Assembly (NCBI RefSeq): GCF_011065895.1 | Contig: NZ_JAALCR010000014.1 | Span: 124,001 to 188,000 of the forward strand | Source: Paludisphaera rhizosphaerae | Lineage (GTDB): Bacteria; Planctomycetota; Planctomycetia; Isosphaerales; Isosphaeraceae | Length of the DNA stretch: 64,000 nucleotides | Reading direction: 5' to 3' | Shown: positions 24,602 through 34,305 of the stretch, piece by piece | How the letters are laid out: each line of letters opens with the position of its first letter | Numbering within the stretch: position 1 is the first letter of the stretch | Program-made: the position numbers and the translations under genes | The notes under the pieces: model-generated | Database searches by the model: none | What the model was told of the DNA's origin: nothing | What the model saw: the letters and a program-made list of their open reading frames with translations, nothing else

Positions 24602-26047
24602 TCAGGAACCGGCCGGCTTCGTCGTTCGGACGAGACGCGCGATGAAACGGGTCTCGCAATCGTGGAGCTGCGGCCAGAGCTGGAGCGTGCCCGGCGTGTC
24701 GTCCTCGTCCAGGGGGTGCGGGAACGGGTCGAGGCGGAAATCCGAATGCTCCTGGAGGAATTCCTCAATGAGCTTGGACGTCTCGCGGAGGGTGGCTGTG
24801 CCCACGGTATAGACGATGACGCCGCCGGGCTTGACCGCCGCCGCGGCCAGGTTCAGAAGCTGCTTCTGACGCTCCGCCAGCTCGGCGAGTTGATCCTTCT
24901 TGACGATCCAGCGCACCTCCGGGTGCCGCCGCCACGAGCCCACGCCCGAGCTGGGTGGGGAGACGAGAACGCCGTCAAACGTGCCGGGCTTGCCGGGGGC
25001 GTGGCGGCCGTCCCAGGCCTTGGCGGCGACGTTCCGGTACGGGGTCTTCCGGAGCTTCAGGGCCGCCGAGCGTCGGGCCGGCTCGTGCTCGAAGGTCGAG
25101 ATGATCGTCCCCTTGCCGCGCATCTCGTCGGCGAGGCCGAGGGCGAGAAGGCTGGAGCCCTCGCCCAGATCCCACCAGCGCTCGCCGGGATCGGGGTCGC
25201 AGACCTTCGCGACGGCTTGAGAGCCCAGGTCCTCGACGATCAGCGAGCCTTCCAGGAACGATTCGATCGGCCGGAGGTCGGCGTCGCGATCCAGTCGGGC
25301 GGCGGATTCGAGCTTACGCTGGATCCAGGGCTTGTGGCCCGCTTCGCGCAGTTCGTTCCAGACGTCTTTCGCTGGCTTGCCGCGCACTGCCGTCCACAGA
25401 CTGGGTGGAGCCTGAACGGCGTGCAGGAACGCCAGACGCCGGAGCTTGGGCGATTCGTCGCCGGGAGGCAGGGGGAGTTCGTCGCGAAGCCAGGCGGGGA
25501 AGAGCATCCAGGGGTCGGCGGCCACGGCGCGGCCGGCGACGAACCGCTTGAGCGTCTCAGCGCGAGCCGTCCAGTTAGGGGCGTCGCCGCCGACGAACAG
25601 GCTGGAGTGGAGGCGGGCCGATTTGCTGGCCCAGATCCGCGGGACGGCCGGCAGTTCGGCCGAATCCAGCAGCCAGGCGAGGAGCAATTGCTCCTCGACG
25701 TGCACCAGTCGGAGGGGCTCGATCCAGCCCCACCAGCGGACGAGCGACGCCAGCGACTGGTTGATCAGCTTTCGGTCCGACCGCGTGGCCCGCTTGCCGG
25801 CGTCTTCCCCCTGCGCCTCGACGATCGCCGATTCGAGACGCTTGCCGTTGTCGAGGACGTCGCGGAGAACCTTAGGCGCGATCGCGGCGATGAGAGCCGC
25901 CAGCGCCGGCATCGTCTTGCCGCGAGAAGAGGTCTGGTGTCGAGGTTCAGGGCGAGCCTCAGCCCGTTCCGCCGGCGGGCGAGACTTCGGCTTCGGGCCG
26001 GTCGAGGAGGGACCGCGACGAGGGGGACGTGAGTTGCTGCGGGACAT
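24602..26047 (-). CDS. RsmB/NOP2-Sun-like methyltransferase homologue lacking the catalytic cysteines
   Basis: 481 aa. A basic, Pro/Arg-rich N-terminus (1-45) is followed by a helical NusB-like region and, from about residue 285, a Rossmann methyltransferase core: WWDLGEGSSLLALGLADEM is motif I. Motif IV, normally DAPCSGxG with a cysteine, reads VSPPSSGVGSWRRHPEV. Motif VI, normally with the catalytic Cys in STCS, reads VYTVGT. Both cysteines of RNA m5C methyltransferases are therefore gone. It could be a pseudoenzyme binding rRNA and SAM, or have another chemistry. It stands alone next to the tRNA-Lys gene. Confidence 0.75.
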   Translation of the reverse strand: MSRSNSRPPRRGPSSTGPKPKSRPPAERAEARPEPRHQTSSRGKTMPALAALIAAIAPKVLRDVLDNGKRLESAIVEAQGEDAGKRATRSDRKLINQSLASLVRWWGWIEPLRLVHVEEQLLLAWLLDSAELPAVPRIWASKSARLHSSLFVGGDAPNWTARAETLKRFVAGRAVAADPWMLFPAWLRDELPLPPGDESPKLRRLAFLHAVQAPPSLWTAVRGKPAKDVWNELREAGHKPWIQRKLESAARLDRDADLRPIESFLEGSLIVEDLGSQAVAKVCDPDPGERWWDLGEGSSLLALGLADEMRGKGTIISTFEHEPARRSAALKLRKTPYRNVAAKAWDGRHAPGKPGTFDGVLVSPPSSGVGSWRRHPEVRWIVKKDQLAELAERQKQLLNLAAAAVKPGGVIVYTVGTATLRETSKLIEEFLQEHSDFRLDPFPHPLDEDDTPGTLQLWPQLHDCETRFIARLVRTTKPAGS

Positions 26048-26391
26048 GTTCGGAGCGGTCTCGGGAGGGTGGTGCGGAGATTTTGAACGTTGCGACCGCG
26101 GCAGATAGGCTCGCCGCGATCGGTTGCGGCCGCTACCGTTTGAGTTCGCGCAGGCATCGGGCGGCGTTGATTTCTTCGTCCTATGTCAGGGGCAAACCAG
26201 ATGGCGGCGTAACGTGGTTGCTTTGGCCCGGACGCGCGATTGGAAGACCCAGCCAGCATAGCTGGCGCTCTCGCGTGGCTCAAGACGTCCCAACACCGTT
26301 CATAACGGCCTGCCTTGGAAATGAAGCTCCCCGCCTCGGTCGAGTGGACCGTGGCGGGGTTCAGATGACGTCGGTTCGCGGCGGGCGATTC
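26048..26391. other. Intergenic gap with a terminator-like hairpin
   Basis: No gene is visible. CCCCGCC (26329-26335) pairs with GGCGGGG (26353-26359), extended by CGGTC/GACCG, just past the end of the minus-strand surface-protein gene. It probably helps terminate that transcript, though the following sequence is only mildly T-rich. Confidence 0.5.
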
Positions 26392-27570
26392 TCAAAGGTG
26401 CCCGAGGCGACGCCGGATGTTCAGGTCGCCGCCGTCGTTCGACGTGTAGGTCACAACGTACTGGCCGACGCTGTTGATGCTGACCGAGGCGTCCGAGCGG
26501 ATCCCGGCATCGTATCTCGTGATGTTGTTCGAGGACGAGACCTCGGCGACGCGGACGTGTTCGCTCGTCTGGTCGAAGCCGTTGTAGACGACCACGAACG
26601 CACCGCCGCTGCGCTTCAGCGCGACCTTCGGGCTCTCCTCGCTGAAGGAGGTCGCGGCGATCGAGAGCGTGCTGCTCATCACGCCCGTGGAGCTCACGCG
26701 GCGGGCGAGGATGTCGTTGTTGCCGAAGGTCTGTCGCTGCCAGGCGACGACCGAATTGCCCGCGTCGTCCATGGAGACGCTCGGCCGTGACTCGAACGCG
26801 GTGCTGGTGTCGATGAAGTTGGTCCCCAGCAGTCCGCCCGAGGCATTGTAGCGGTTCATGTAGATGTCGTGATCGTTCGTGCTGTAGGTATGCTCCCACG
26901 CGACGTTGAACCGGCCGTCGGGGGTCATCGCAACGCTCGCGCGGTCGTCGGCCGAGGCGGTCACGGCGACGTTGATCACGTTGAGGAGTTGGTTGCTGGA
27001 GTTGTACAGCTTGGCGAAGACGTCCGGCGTGTTGTCTCCAACGTAGTTGGTGTCTCGGGTGTAGGCCACCACGAAGTCGCCGCGGGCGTCCATGGCGATC
27101 GAGGGGTTGTGCTCCCTGAACGTCCCGGCGCCGACCTGGACGATCCCGCCGACCGGCGTGCCGGCGGCACTGAACCGCTGGGCGACGACGTTGGTATCGC
27201 TGCCCACGGTTTGCATCCACGTCACGACGAAGTTCCCACCGGCGTCCATCGCCACGGCGGGCGACCCTTCGTCGAGGCTGCTGAAGCTGACGACGATCTC
27301 CGAGCCGACCTTCTGTCCGGCGGCGTTGAATCGCTGGGCGCGGATGTCGTGGTCGGTGGAGCTGAATGTGTCGGTCCAGACCACGACCGACGAGCCGTTG
27401 CTCGAACTGGCGTTGGCGGAGCTGAACTGGGCGTTGCGGGTCGTCGTGTTCACGGGGGCCGAGAACTCACTGGCCAGAGACATCAATTGGCGGCCCTCGA
27501 GCGATTCAAGCCGGGGACGGTTTTTCGTGCGGGAAAGACGCCGGTCGGATCGGGAAGCGAAGAGGCTCAT
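26392..27570 (-). CDS. Planctomycete surface protein with beta-propeller-like repeats
   Basis: 392 aa. The N-terminus carries RPRLESLEGRQLMS, the characteristic planctomycete motif (RLE.LE.R.L.S) found on exported surface proteins, in place of an ordinary signal peptide. The rest consists of about six to seven repeats of roughly 50 residues with a core like PSVAMD..GNFVVAW and DIYAQRYNASG, typical of propeller blades. It is probably cell-surface or secreted and structural or ligand-binding. There is no catalytic motif. Monocistronic. Confidence 0.78.
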   Translation of the reverse strand: MSLFASRSDRRLSRTKNRPRLESLEGRQLMSLASEFSAPVNTTTRNAQFSSANASSSNGSSVVVWTDTFSSTDHDIRAQRFNAAGQKVGSEIVVSFSSLDEGSPAVAMDAGGNFVVTWMQTVGSDTNVVAQRFSAAGTPVGGIVQVGAGTFREHNPSIAMDARGDFVVAYTRDTNYVGDNTPDVFAKLYNSSNQLLNVINVAVTASADDRASVAMTPDGRFNVAWEHTYSTNDHDIYMNRYNASGGLLGTNFIDTSTAFESRPSVSMDDAGNSVVAWQRQTFGNNDILARRVSSTGVMSSTLSIAATSFSEESPKVALKRSGGAFVVVYNGFDQTSEHVRVAEVSSSNNITRYDAGIRSDASVSINSVGQYVVTYTSNDGGDLNIRRRLGHL

Positions 27571-27768
27571 GGTGAACTCCGGGTGCGAGGTTGGTGAGTC
27601 TGAACGCGGCTCGTTGCTCGCGTTAAGGAAAAATCACCAACCAGACGCCGACCGGACACAAACCGAACGAATTCCTGGAGGAAGGTGGGGTGGGACGATG
27701 AGCCCTATTCAAATCGCGTGATCACGAGGCTAGACGGAGCTGGGGATGATGAGGGATCGGACCGACCG

Positions 27769-29850
27769 TTACGACGACTTCGACCCGGGCCGGCCGCCGC
27801 CGCGTCCAGGCTTCTTGTCCTGACGACGGGCCGTGCTCCGACCGGGTCGGTAGCCCTGTTTCTGCATTTCGCGTTCGCCGGCCGGCTTGCCCTTCGCCGG
27901 GTTGGCGATGGAGTGATAGTGGTCGCCCTGGCCGGCCTCGTTCGCGTGCCGCCGTCGGGCCTCGAGGGCCGCTTTGGGCGCTTGGGCTGGGATCAGGCAG
28001 TCGCAACCGCCGCCGATGAGGTCGGCTCGGTCCGCCTTGAGCAGGGCCTCACGAACGAGGAAGTAGTTCTCGGGCTTGAAGAACTGCATCAAGGCGCGCT
28101 GGAGCTTGCGGTCGCGGAGGTGCTGGGCGACGTAGACCTCTTCGCCGGTGAAGGGGTCTCGGCCGGTGTAGTACATGCAGGTGGCGATGTCGAAGGGGGC
28201 CGGGATGAAGTCCTGGACCTGGTCGGGCTTGTAGCCGTTTTGCTTGAGGAAGACGGCCAGCTCGATCATCGCGTTCAGGTCGCTGCCGGGGTGCGAGGCG
28301 ATGTAATACGGCACCAGAAACTGCTTCTTGCCGGCCTTGCGGCTGGCCTCGGCGAAGGCGTCGGCGAAGCCGGCGTAGTCTTCCTGGTTGGGCTTCTTCA
28401 TCAGTTTGAGCACGTTGGAGTCGGTGTGCTCGGGGGCGACCTTCAAGGTGCCGCCGACGTGGTGCCGCGCCAGGTCTTCCAGGTACTTCGGCGAAAGCTG
28501 GGCGAGGTCCATCCGGATGCCCGACGCCACGTGGACCTTCTCGATCCCCGGCGTCTCCCGGCTCTTCTTCATCAGGTCGATCAGCGGGCCGTGATCCGTC
28601 CCCAGCAGCTTGCAGACCTTGGGATGGACGCACGACAGTCGCTTGCACTTCGCCTCGACTTCGGGCCGCGTGCAGCGCATCTCGTACATGTTCGCCGTGG
28701 GGCCGCCGATGTCCGAGACGACGCCCGAGAACTTCGGGTCCTCGGTCATCTTCTTCAGCTCGGTCAGGATCGAATCCTGCGACCGCGACTGGATGATCCG
28801 CCCCTGGTGGGTCGTGATCGAGCAAAAGGTGCAGCCGCCGAAGCAGCCGCGCATGATCGTCACCGAATCCTTGACGACCTCGAACGCCGGGATCCGCTGC
28901 CCCTTGTACATGGGGTGCGGCCGTCGGGTATACGGCAGGCCGTAGACGCGGTCCATGTCCTCCTGGCTGATCGGCAGGGCGGGCGGGTTGCAGACGACGG
29001 CCTGGCGGTCGTGGTACTGGACCAGCCGCTTCGCGTTCAGTGGGTTCGTCTCCATGTGGATCCGCTTGGTCGCTTCGGCGAACTTGAGCTTGTCGGTCTT
29101 CACCTCGTCGTAGGTCGGCAGGACGAGGGAGTCGGCCGGCGGGGTCTCGCTGGCGCCCATCGCATAGGCGGTTCCGCGCATGTCGCGGAGATCCTTGACC
29201 GTCTCGCCGGCCCTGAGGCGGCGGGCGATCTCGACGATCTGCTGCTCGCCCATGCCGAAGACGACGAGGTCGGCCTTGGAGTCGAGGAGGATCGACCGCT
29301 TGACCGTGTCACTCCAGTAGTCGTAATGGGCCAGGCGACGGAGCGAGGCCTCCACGCCGCCGGCGATCACGGGTACGCCGGGGAAGGCTTCGCGAGACCG
29401 GTGGGAGTAGGGGATCGTGGCCCGGTCGGGTCGCAGGCCGATCTTGCCGCCGGGGCTGTAGGCGTCGTCGTTGCGGACCTTCTTGTTGGCCGTGTAGTGG
29501 TTGATCATGCTGTCCATGTTCCCGGCGCTGACGCCGAAGAACAGGCGCGGACGGCCGAACTGCCGCCAGGGCTCGGCGCTCCGCCAGTCGGGCTGGCTCA
29601 GGATCGCGACCCGGAATCCGGCCGCCTCCAGCACGCGGCCGAGGATCCCCATCGCGAAGGCCGGATGATCGACGTAGGCGTCGCCCGTGACGAAGACCAC
29701 GTCGACGGCGTCCCATCCCCGGGCCTCCATCTCCGCCCGGCTGGTCGGCAAGGGAGGAAGGGCGATCGACACCATCGGCAGCTCGGGAAGCTGCGTCGGG
29801 GCCTCGTTGCGTGCGGAACAGGGGGGTGGGGCGATCGCCTGGGGCGTCAT
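27769..29850 (-). CDS. YgiQ-family radical SAM protein
   Basis: 693 aa. After an N-terminal Rossmann-like region ([20 protein letters not shown]) come [14 protein letters not shown] and [13 protein letters not shown], diagnostic of the YgiQ (UPF0313) family. CFGGCTFCS supplies the CxxxCxxC cysteines for the 4Fe-4S cluster. The C-terminus is Lys/Gly/Arg-rich. The cellular reaction of the family is not established. The start could be the internal Met ([10 protein letters not shown]) at 29775. No operon partner is visible. Confidence 0.93.
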   Translation of the reverse strand: MTPQAIAPPPCSARNEAPTQLPELPMVSIALPPLPTSRAEMEARGWDAVDVVFVTGDAYVDHPAFAMGILGRVLEAAGFRVAILSQPDWRSAEPWRQFGRPRLFFGVSAGNMDSMINHYTANKKVRNDDAYSPGGKIGLRPDRATIPYSHRSREAFPGVPVIAGGVEASLRRLAHYDYWSDTVKRSILLDSKADLVVFGMGEQQIVEIARRLRAGETVKDLRDMRGTAYAMGASETPPADSLVLPTYDEVKTDKLKFAEATKRIHMETNPLNAKRLVQYHDRQAVVCNPPALPISQEDMDRVYGLPYTRRPHPMYKGQRIPAFEVVKDSVTIMRGCFGGCTFCSITTHQGRIIQSRSQDSILTELKKMTEDPKFSGVVSDIGGPTANMYEMRCTRPEVEAKCKRLSCVHPKVCKLLGTDHGPLIDLMKKSRETPGIEKVHVASGIRMDLAQLSPKYLEDLARHHVGGTLKVAPEHTDSNVLKLMKKPNQEDYAGFADAFAEASRKAGKKQFLVPYYIASHPGSDLNAMIELAVFLKQNGYKPDQVQDFIPAPFDIATCMYYTGRDPFTGEEVYVAQHLRDRKLQRALMQFFKPENYFLVREALLKADRADLIGGGCDCLIPAQAPKAALEARRRHANEAGQGDHYHSIANPAKGKPAGEREMQKQGYRPGRSTARRQDKKPGRGGGRPGSKSS

Positions 29851-30611
29851 GATGTTGCGTCGATGGCTCGGAGATGCGATCAGGGGAATCCTTACATTAT
29901 GGCTGCCGCGTCAATCCAGGGACAAGCCGAGCCGCCGTCGAAGGGCGACCACGGGATTGGCTTCGGATCGGGTTCGATCGCCTCGGGGATGCAGGCGTTT
30001 TGTGGATGGAAGTCATTGTCAGGCATGATTTTGTGGGTTGTTCGAGTTTGGCTTCGTATGGCGAAGACCCGAGCGATTCAGTCCTCGGATCGGGGTGAGG
30101 TCTCGGAGTTGGGCGCGGTTGCAAGGTGGGCGGAATCGACCGATCGGTTCTGGCCCCGCGTCTTTGAGCGTTGGGTTCGTTTGGGTCGTGGCCGGGTTGA
30201 CGGCGGTCGCTGTAAGTTCCATTCGGATATCTGATTAAAGTGAATCATGGGGTCTTTCGCGTTGGCTTCGTTCGACCATTTCGTCGATGATTTCCGTCGC
30301 CAGTCCGCTCTGACGAGCTTCCTATCGGATTGAATTCCAAACACGAGCGTCCGCTTTGTCATCGCCGCACCTCCCGGGGACGGCTGTTGTTGGATCTCGT
30401 CGCCGCACCCGAGAATGACTTCCTGAGTAGAGGTTACGACCAAGCGGGGATTACTCGACGTAGAAGCAGGGGTCGGGAGTCGAACGAGACCCTACGACCG
30501 TCACTCTCCGGCGGGCCTCTCGATTTGACCGGTCTCGCGGAAGCCCGTTACGATGGCGATTCGAGACGGCGGCCGAGACTCGGGCGTCGGCGGGGATGAA
30601 GGAGAATGCGG
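29851..30611. other. Gene-free intergenic region
   Basis: About 760 bp between divergent genes. Short ORFs occur on both strands but none has family resemblance or a ribosome site that I would trust. The section near 30040-30340 is AT-richer and probably holds promoters. AAGGAG at 30599-30604 is the ribosome site of the next gene. Confidence 0.5.
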
Positions 30612-32159
30612 ATGAGTCGGTCGCCGGCGCTGGGATTGATCGTATCGATGGCCGTCGCGGCGGTCGGCTGTTCCGAGTCCGAGCCCGAGGGGCCCAAACC
30701 GCCTCCCACATTCCCAGGCGTCACGCTCAAGCTGGGCGCGATGGGCGACCCGGCGATTCTGACCGGGATCGCCGCCCAGCGGGGCGAATGGACGGCCTCG
30801 CGCAAGGGGGAGATCGAGGTCGCCACCGACGCCGCCCGGACGGCCGATAACGCCGGCGAGCTCGACGTCATCGTCTTTCCCGGCCAGGAGTTGGGGAATC
30901 TGATCGATCGCTCCCTGCTCGACGAGATCGCGAACGACGTCGTTCTGCCGCCTGCCCCCTCGGAGGACGTGGAACGGAACGACCGGACGCGTCGATCCGA
31001 GGATGAGGAGGCGGTCGGCCTCCGCTATTCGGACATCGCCCCGGCCTACCGCGAGCAGGTGAGCAAGTTCGGCACTCACCGTTACGCCCTGCCGATCGGC
31101 GGCTCGACGCTGGTGCTGGCCTATCGCGCTGACGTTTTCAAGGCGGAGGCGAACCTCAAGGCGGCGAAGGAGCAGGGGATCACCCTGGAGCCCCCCGCGA
31201 CGTGGGACGACCTCGACGCCCTTGCCCGGTTCTTCCAGGGGAGAGACTGGGACGGCGACGGCTCCCCCAATTACGGCCTCGCCGCTGCGCTCGGCAAGGA
31301 CGCGGAGGGAGTGGCCGACGCGACGTTTCTGGCCCGGGCGGCAAGCCTGGGACAGCATCGCGACCACTACGCGCTCCTGTTCGATTCCGACACCCTGGCG
31401 CCCCGGCTGGAGTCGCCGCCGTTCGTCGAGGCCCTCAAGGCTCTGGCCGGCTGGAAGGCTGTCGGACCGCCGGGCGTGGAGTCGTTCGGCGCCGCGGAGG
31501 CTCGCGCGGCTTTCCGCGAAGGGAAGGCGGCCATGCTGATCGATCGCGCGGAGAAGCTCGCGGAATGGTCGTCGGCCAGGCCGGTGGCGGTCGCCCCGCT
31601 GCCGGGTTCGGATCGAGTTTACGAGCCCATGCGCAAGGCCTGGGAGAAGAGCGGGTCGATCAACCGGCCGACCTATTTGCCGTTCGGCGGCGGCTGGCTG
31701 GTGGGCGTCCGCAAGGGGCTCGACCCGGCCAAGAAGGGCGCGGCGCTCGATCTGGCTCTCTACCTCGCCGAGGCCGAGGTCGCCAATCGGATCCTTGCGG
31801 AACGGGCTTTCCCCATGCTCTCCGTGCGGGCCAGTCAGATGGGCCGGGGCATCCCCGATCCGACCTCGGCGCCCCACGTCGAGCCGCGAACCTGGTCGGG
31901 AGCCGTCTCGCGAAGTCTGATGGCCGAGCGGGTGTTGCCGGGCCTCCGCATCCCTGACGCCGACGGCTACCTCGCCGACCTCTCCGCCGGTCGAGCCGCC
32001 GCGACGGCGGGCAAACCGGCCGAGGAAGCTCTGAAGGAGACGGCCGCCGCATGGTCGGCTCGCAGCAAGTCGCTGGGGATCGCCCGACAGGTCTGGCACT
32101 ATCGCCAGAGCCTCAATGCCCTGGCGACGCTTCCCGAACCGCCTTCGCGCGACAAGTGA
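30612..32159 (+). CDS. Lipoprotein of the extracellular solute-binding protein type
   Basis: 515 aa from the ATG at 30612, placed seven bases from AAGGAG. The signal peptide ends in a lipobox, VAAVGC. The mature protein has the type 1 solute-binding layout: VTLKLGAMGDPAIL, LDVIVFPGQELGNL, a hinge YALPIGGSTLVLAYRADVF, and PPATWDDLDALARFF, which recalls sugar-binding ABC components. No ABC permease or ATPase genes are beside it, so it may serve a transporter encoded elsewhere or act as a sensor. The next gene lies 43 bases downstream. Confidence 0.78.
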   Translation: MSRSPALGLIVSMAVAAVGCSESEPEGPKPPPTFPGVTLKLGAMGDPAILTGIAAQRGEWTASRKGEIEVATDAARTADNAGELDVIVFPGQELGNLIDRSLLDEIANDVVLPPAPSEDVERNDRTRRSEDEEAVGLRYSDIAPAYREQVSKFGTHRYALPIGGSTLVLAYRADVFKAEANLKAAKEQGITLEPPATWDDLDALARFFQGRDWDGDGSPNYGLAAALGKDAEGVADATFLARAASLGQHRDHYALLFDSDTLAPRLESPPFVEALKALAGWKAVGPPGVESFGAAEARAAFREGKAAMLIDRAEKLAEWSSARPVAVAPLPGSDRVYEPMRKAWEKSGSINRPTYLPFGGGWLVGVRKGLDPAKKGAALDLALYLAEAEVANRILAERAFPMLSVRASQMGRGIPDPTSAPHVEPRTWSGAVSRSLMAERVLPGLRIPDADGYLADLSAGRAAATAGKPAEEALKETAAAWSARSKSLGIARQVWHYRQSLNALATLPEPPSRDK

Positions 32160-32202
32160 GCGTTCGCATCCGCCCCAGCCTCCGGACTCGGGAGACGTCG
32201 TC

Positions 32203-32787
32203 ATGAGCGAGCCCGACGCCGACGCGCCCGATTCGATGCTGGGCGGAGTACGCTCCAGATCGGATGAGCCTCTGCTGGCGCTGGAGATCCCCGCCTTCGT
32301 CCGTCGCGGGCAGGAACTCGAGGCGATCCTCCAGGGGGTCGACGACCGTTGCCGAAGCAACCGCCGGAAGTTGCTCGACATGGTTCACATGCGGCTCCGC
32401 CAGTGGGCGAAGCTGGCGACCGGCCCCGACGACTGGCGCGACGCCTTTCGCGCGTCGATCGCCGATCTCTGGGCGCTGACCAACGCGGACGCTCCCGCCT
32501 GGGCTCCATTCCCCGGAACAACGCGTCGGCGAAGGGCCGCGGCCCGCGACCTGATCGCCAGCGTCGAGCGATTCAACGGCCGCTGGGTCGAGTTCGTCGA
32601 CCGCATGGACCTCCGTCTCACGAACGAGATCATCGAGGACTACAACCGGTTCTACCTCGTTGAGAAGGAATGCGCGGTGGGTTCCTCTCGGCTGGCGGCG
32701 ATGCACTTCAAGATCGTGCCGAAGGTCACCGTCGCGAAAATCATGGTCGACTTCCCGCCGCTGCCGGTCCCCGAGCCGGCCGGCTGA
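32203..32787 (+). CDS. Hypothetical helical protein following the solute-binding lipoprotein
   Basis: 194 aa with GGAGA upstream of the ATG at 32203; a longer frame from 32116 overlaps the preceding gene. The sequence is alpha-helical (EAILQGVDDRCRSNRRKLLDM; LTNEIIEDYNRFYLVEKECAV split) with a Pro-rich C-terminus (FPPLPVPEPAG). There is no signal peptide. It is co-directional and close to the lipoprotein gene, so co-transcription is likely. Function unknown. Confidence 0.65.
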   Translation: MSEPDADAPDSMLGGVRSRSDEPLLALEIPAFVRRGQELEAILQGVDDRCRSNRRKLLDMVHMRLRQWAKLATGPDDWRDAFRASIADLWALTNADAPAWAPFPGTTRRRRAAARDLIASVERFNGRWVEFVDRMDLRLTNEIIEDYNRFYLVEKECAVGSSRLAAMHFKIVPKVTVAKIMVDFPPLPVPEPAG

Positions 32788-32821
32788 CAATCCGACCGCG
32801 AACGAGCTTCGTTCGCCCGGT

Positions 32822-33247
32822 TCAGGTCTGTCGCCTGCGCGTCAGACGGCGACGGAGGACGTCGGCGGCGTAGAAGCCGAGCACCGCGCCGAGGGTGTTC
32901 AAGATCAGGTCGTCGACGTCCAGGACGCCTCGGCCGGAGGCGTACTGAAGGCATTCGATCAGAGCGCTCAGGGCGAAGCCCGCCAGCGCCGCCTGCCGGA
33001 TTGTGCCTCGCTTGGGGGCCAGGGCGAGGACCGCCGCGCCGATCGGCATGAATACGGCGACGTTGCCGACGTCGTTGAGCCAGAATTCTCGGCCGCCGTG
33101 CCAGGCGCTTCGCGCCATGCCCTTGAACGGCGTGAGCGAGGTGCCGGTCCTCCCCTCGGAGCCGCGGCCGAGGACGTTTCCCAACGTCAGGTACAGCAGG
33201 AAGGAGACGTAGAGGATCAGGGCGGCGATGATCGGCGTTCGAATCAC
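32822..33247 (-). CDS. VanZ-like membrane protein
   Basis: 141 aa from a GTG at 33247. Four hydrophobic segments are visible: IIAALILYVSFLLYLTLG, VGNVAVFMPIGAAVLAL, AALAGFALSALIECLQ and LILNTLGAVLGFYAA. The motifs NDVGNVAVFMPIG, SALIECLQ and DVDDLILNTLGAVLG are the VanZ signature. VanZ proteins are linked to glycopeptide and lipoglycopeptide susceptibility, but most chromosomal copies have no known role. It converges with the 194-aa gene. Confidence 0.85.
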   Translation of the reverse strand: MIRTPIIAALILYVSFLLYLTLGNVLGRGSEGRTGTSLTPFKGMARSAWHGGREFWLNDVGNVAVFMPIGAAVLALAPKRGTIRQAALAGFALSALIECLQYASGRGVLDVDDLILNTLGAVLGFYAADVLRRRLTRRRQT

Positions 33248-33391
33248 GGCGTCGGTCCTCGAGCGCGGGATGTCCTGGGCTTCCTTCGCGTCGTACGATG
33301 AAGGAGGTCCATCGTGTCGACCATCGCCGCCGCATGCAACCCGAGGTGCGGTTTCGCAACGCCCGGAATGGAGAGAGGGAGGCCGTCGCCC

Positions 33392-34288
33392 ATGCCCATG
33401 CCCGTGCTCGAACACGAGGAGTTCATCGAGCAGGCGTACTTCTTCCACGCCTTCCGCGAGCGACTGGCCGACGGCGTCCCCTCGCAGGAGATCCTCCAGC
33501 GGATCGGCGAGGAACTCCTTTCCACCACGCGGCTGCCGATGGCCGTGGGCTTCCTCGCCACGGAGAGCAAGGTCTCCGGCCTGATGGCGCCGGCCATGCG
33601 GCATCTGTCGCACTACTTCACCGCCTTCCAGGCCCACGTCATCGCCCAGGCCGAGGCCGACCTCAGCCGGTTCCCCATGGAGCAGGCGCTTCTGGTTCTG
33701 GAGCGTGAAGTCGAATACAAGGCGAAGGGGGCGTCGCTCCCCGGACTGTTCATCTACCAGTTCGAATCGCTCTCGCGGAACCGGCTGGGCTATACCACGG
33801 GCCTCTCCGCGATGGCCGAGGACCCGATGTACGACGAGGACTGGCGCGACTACATCCTGACGCTTCAAACGCGCCTCGGCGACGTCGACTTCGCCGACCT
33901 GATCTTCGTCCGCTCCTCGTACTTTGTGAACGAGCGGCGGCGGATCAACCCGGACTTCATTCCCAAGTATCCGCCCCTCTTTGGCGAGAAGGAGGGGAAG
34001 ATCGCCCGGGCGAACCGGGGTCGTGATCCGCTCTACCTCTTCTCCGCCCTTCAGCGCCAGCTTGGCTATCCCGAAGTGCCGCGGCCGAAGCGCCCGGACG
34101 GCGTGGAAGACCGCATCGCCCTGCTGGAACAGCGGGTCGCACAGCTTGAGAGCCGCCTCAAGTTCGTCGAGAGCGAAGGGGGCGGCGGCGGGGGAGCGCC
34201 CGTCGACGTCATGAAACAGGTTATGGTCAATCCCGAGGACACCGCCGGCATCCCCGCGGGCTGGACGGCCCGGCGGCTCGGCTCGTGA
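33392..34288 (+). CDS. Hypothetical protein with C-terminal coiled coil
   Basis: 298 aa from the ATG at 33392, nine bases past GGGAGG. The bulk is helical and charged (FRERLADGVPSQEILQRIGEEL; DPMYDEDWRDYILTLQTR). Near the C-terminus RIALLEQRVAQLESRLKFVE is a clear coiled coil, followed by a Gly run. There is no signal peptide, membrane segment or known domain. Its end overlaps the upstream reading of the next gene, so the two are probably one transcript. Confidence 0.65.
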   Translation: MPMPVLEHEEFIEQAYFFHAFRERLADGVPSQEILQRIGEELLSTTRLPMAVGFLATESKVSGLMAPAMRHLSHYFTAFQAHVIAQAEADLSRFPMEQALLVLEREVEYKAKGASLPGLFIYQFESLSRNRLGYTTGLSAMAEDPMYDEDWRDYILTLQTRLGDVDFADLIFVRSSYFVNERRRINPDFIPKYPPLFGEKEGKIARANRGRDPLYLFSALQRQLGYPEVPRPKRPDGVEDRIALLEQRVAQLESRLKFVESEGGGGGGAPVDVMKQVMVNPEDTAGIPAGWTARRLGS

Positions 34289-34305
34289 GGAAAGGCGCAC
34301 CGTCG

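Noticed and set aside
27685-30234. 849-aa plus-strand ORF
   Set aside because: It is antisense to the YgiQ gene, whose family motifs are unmistakable; long antisense frames are expected at this GC content.
30440-30530. tRNA-like T-arm near GGGAGTCGAAC
   Set aside because: The stem bases do not pair and no acceptor or anticodon arm can be built.
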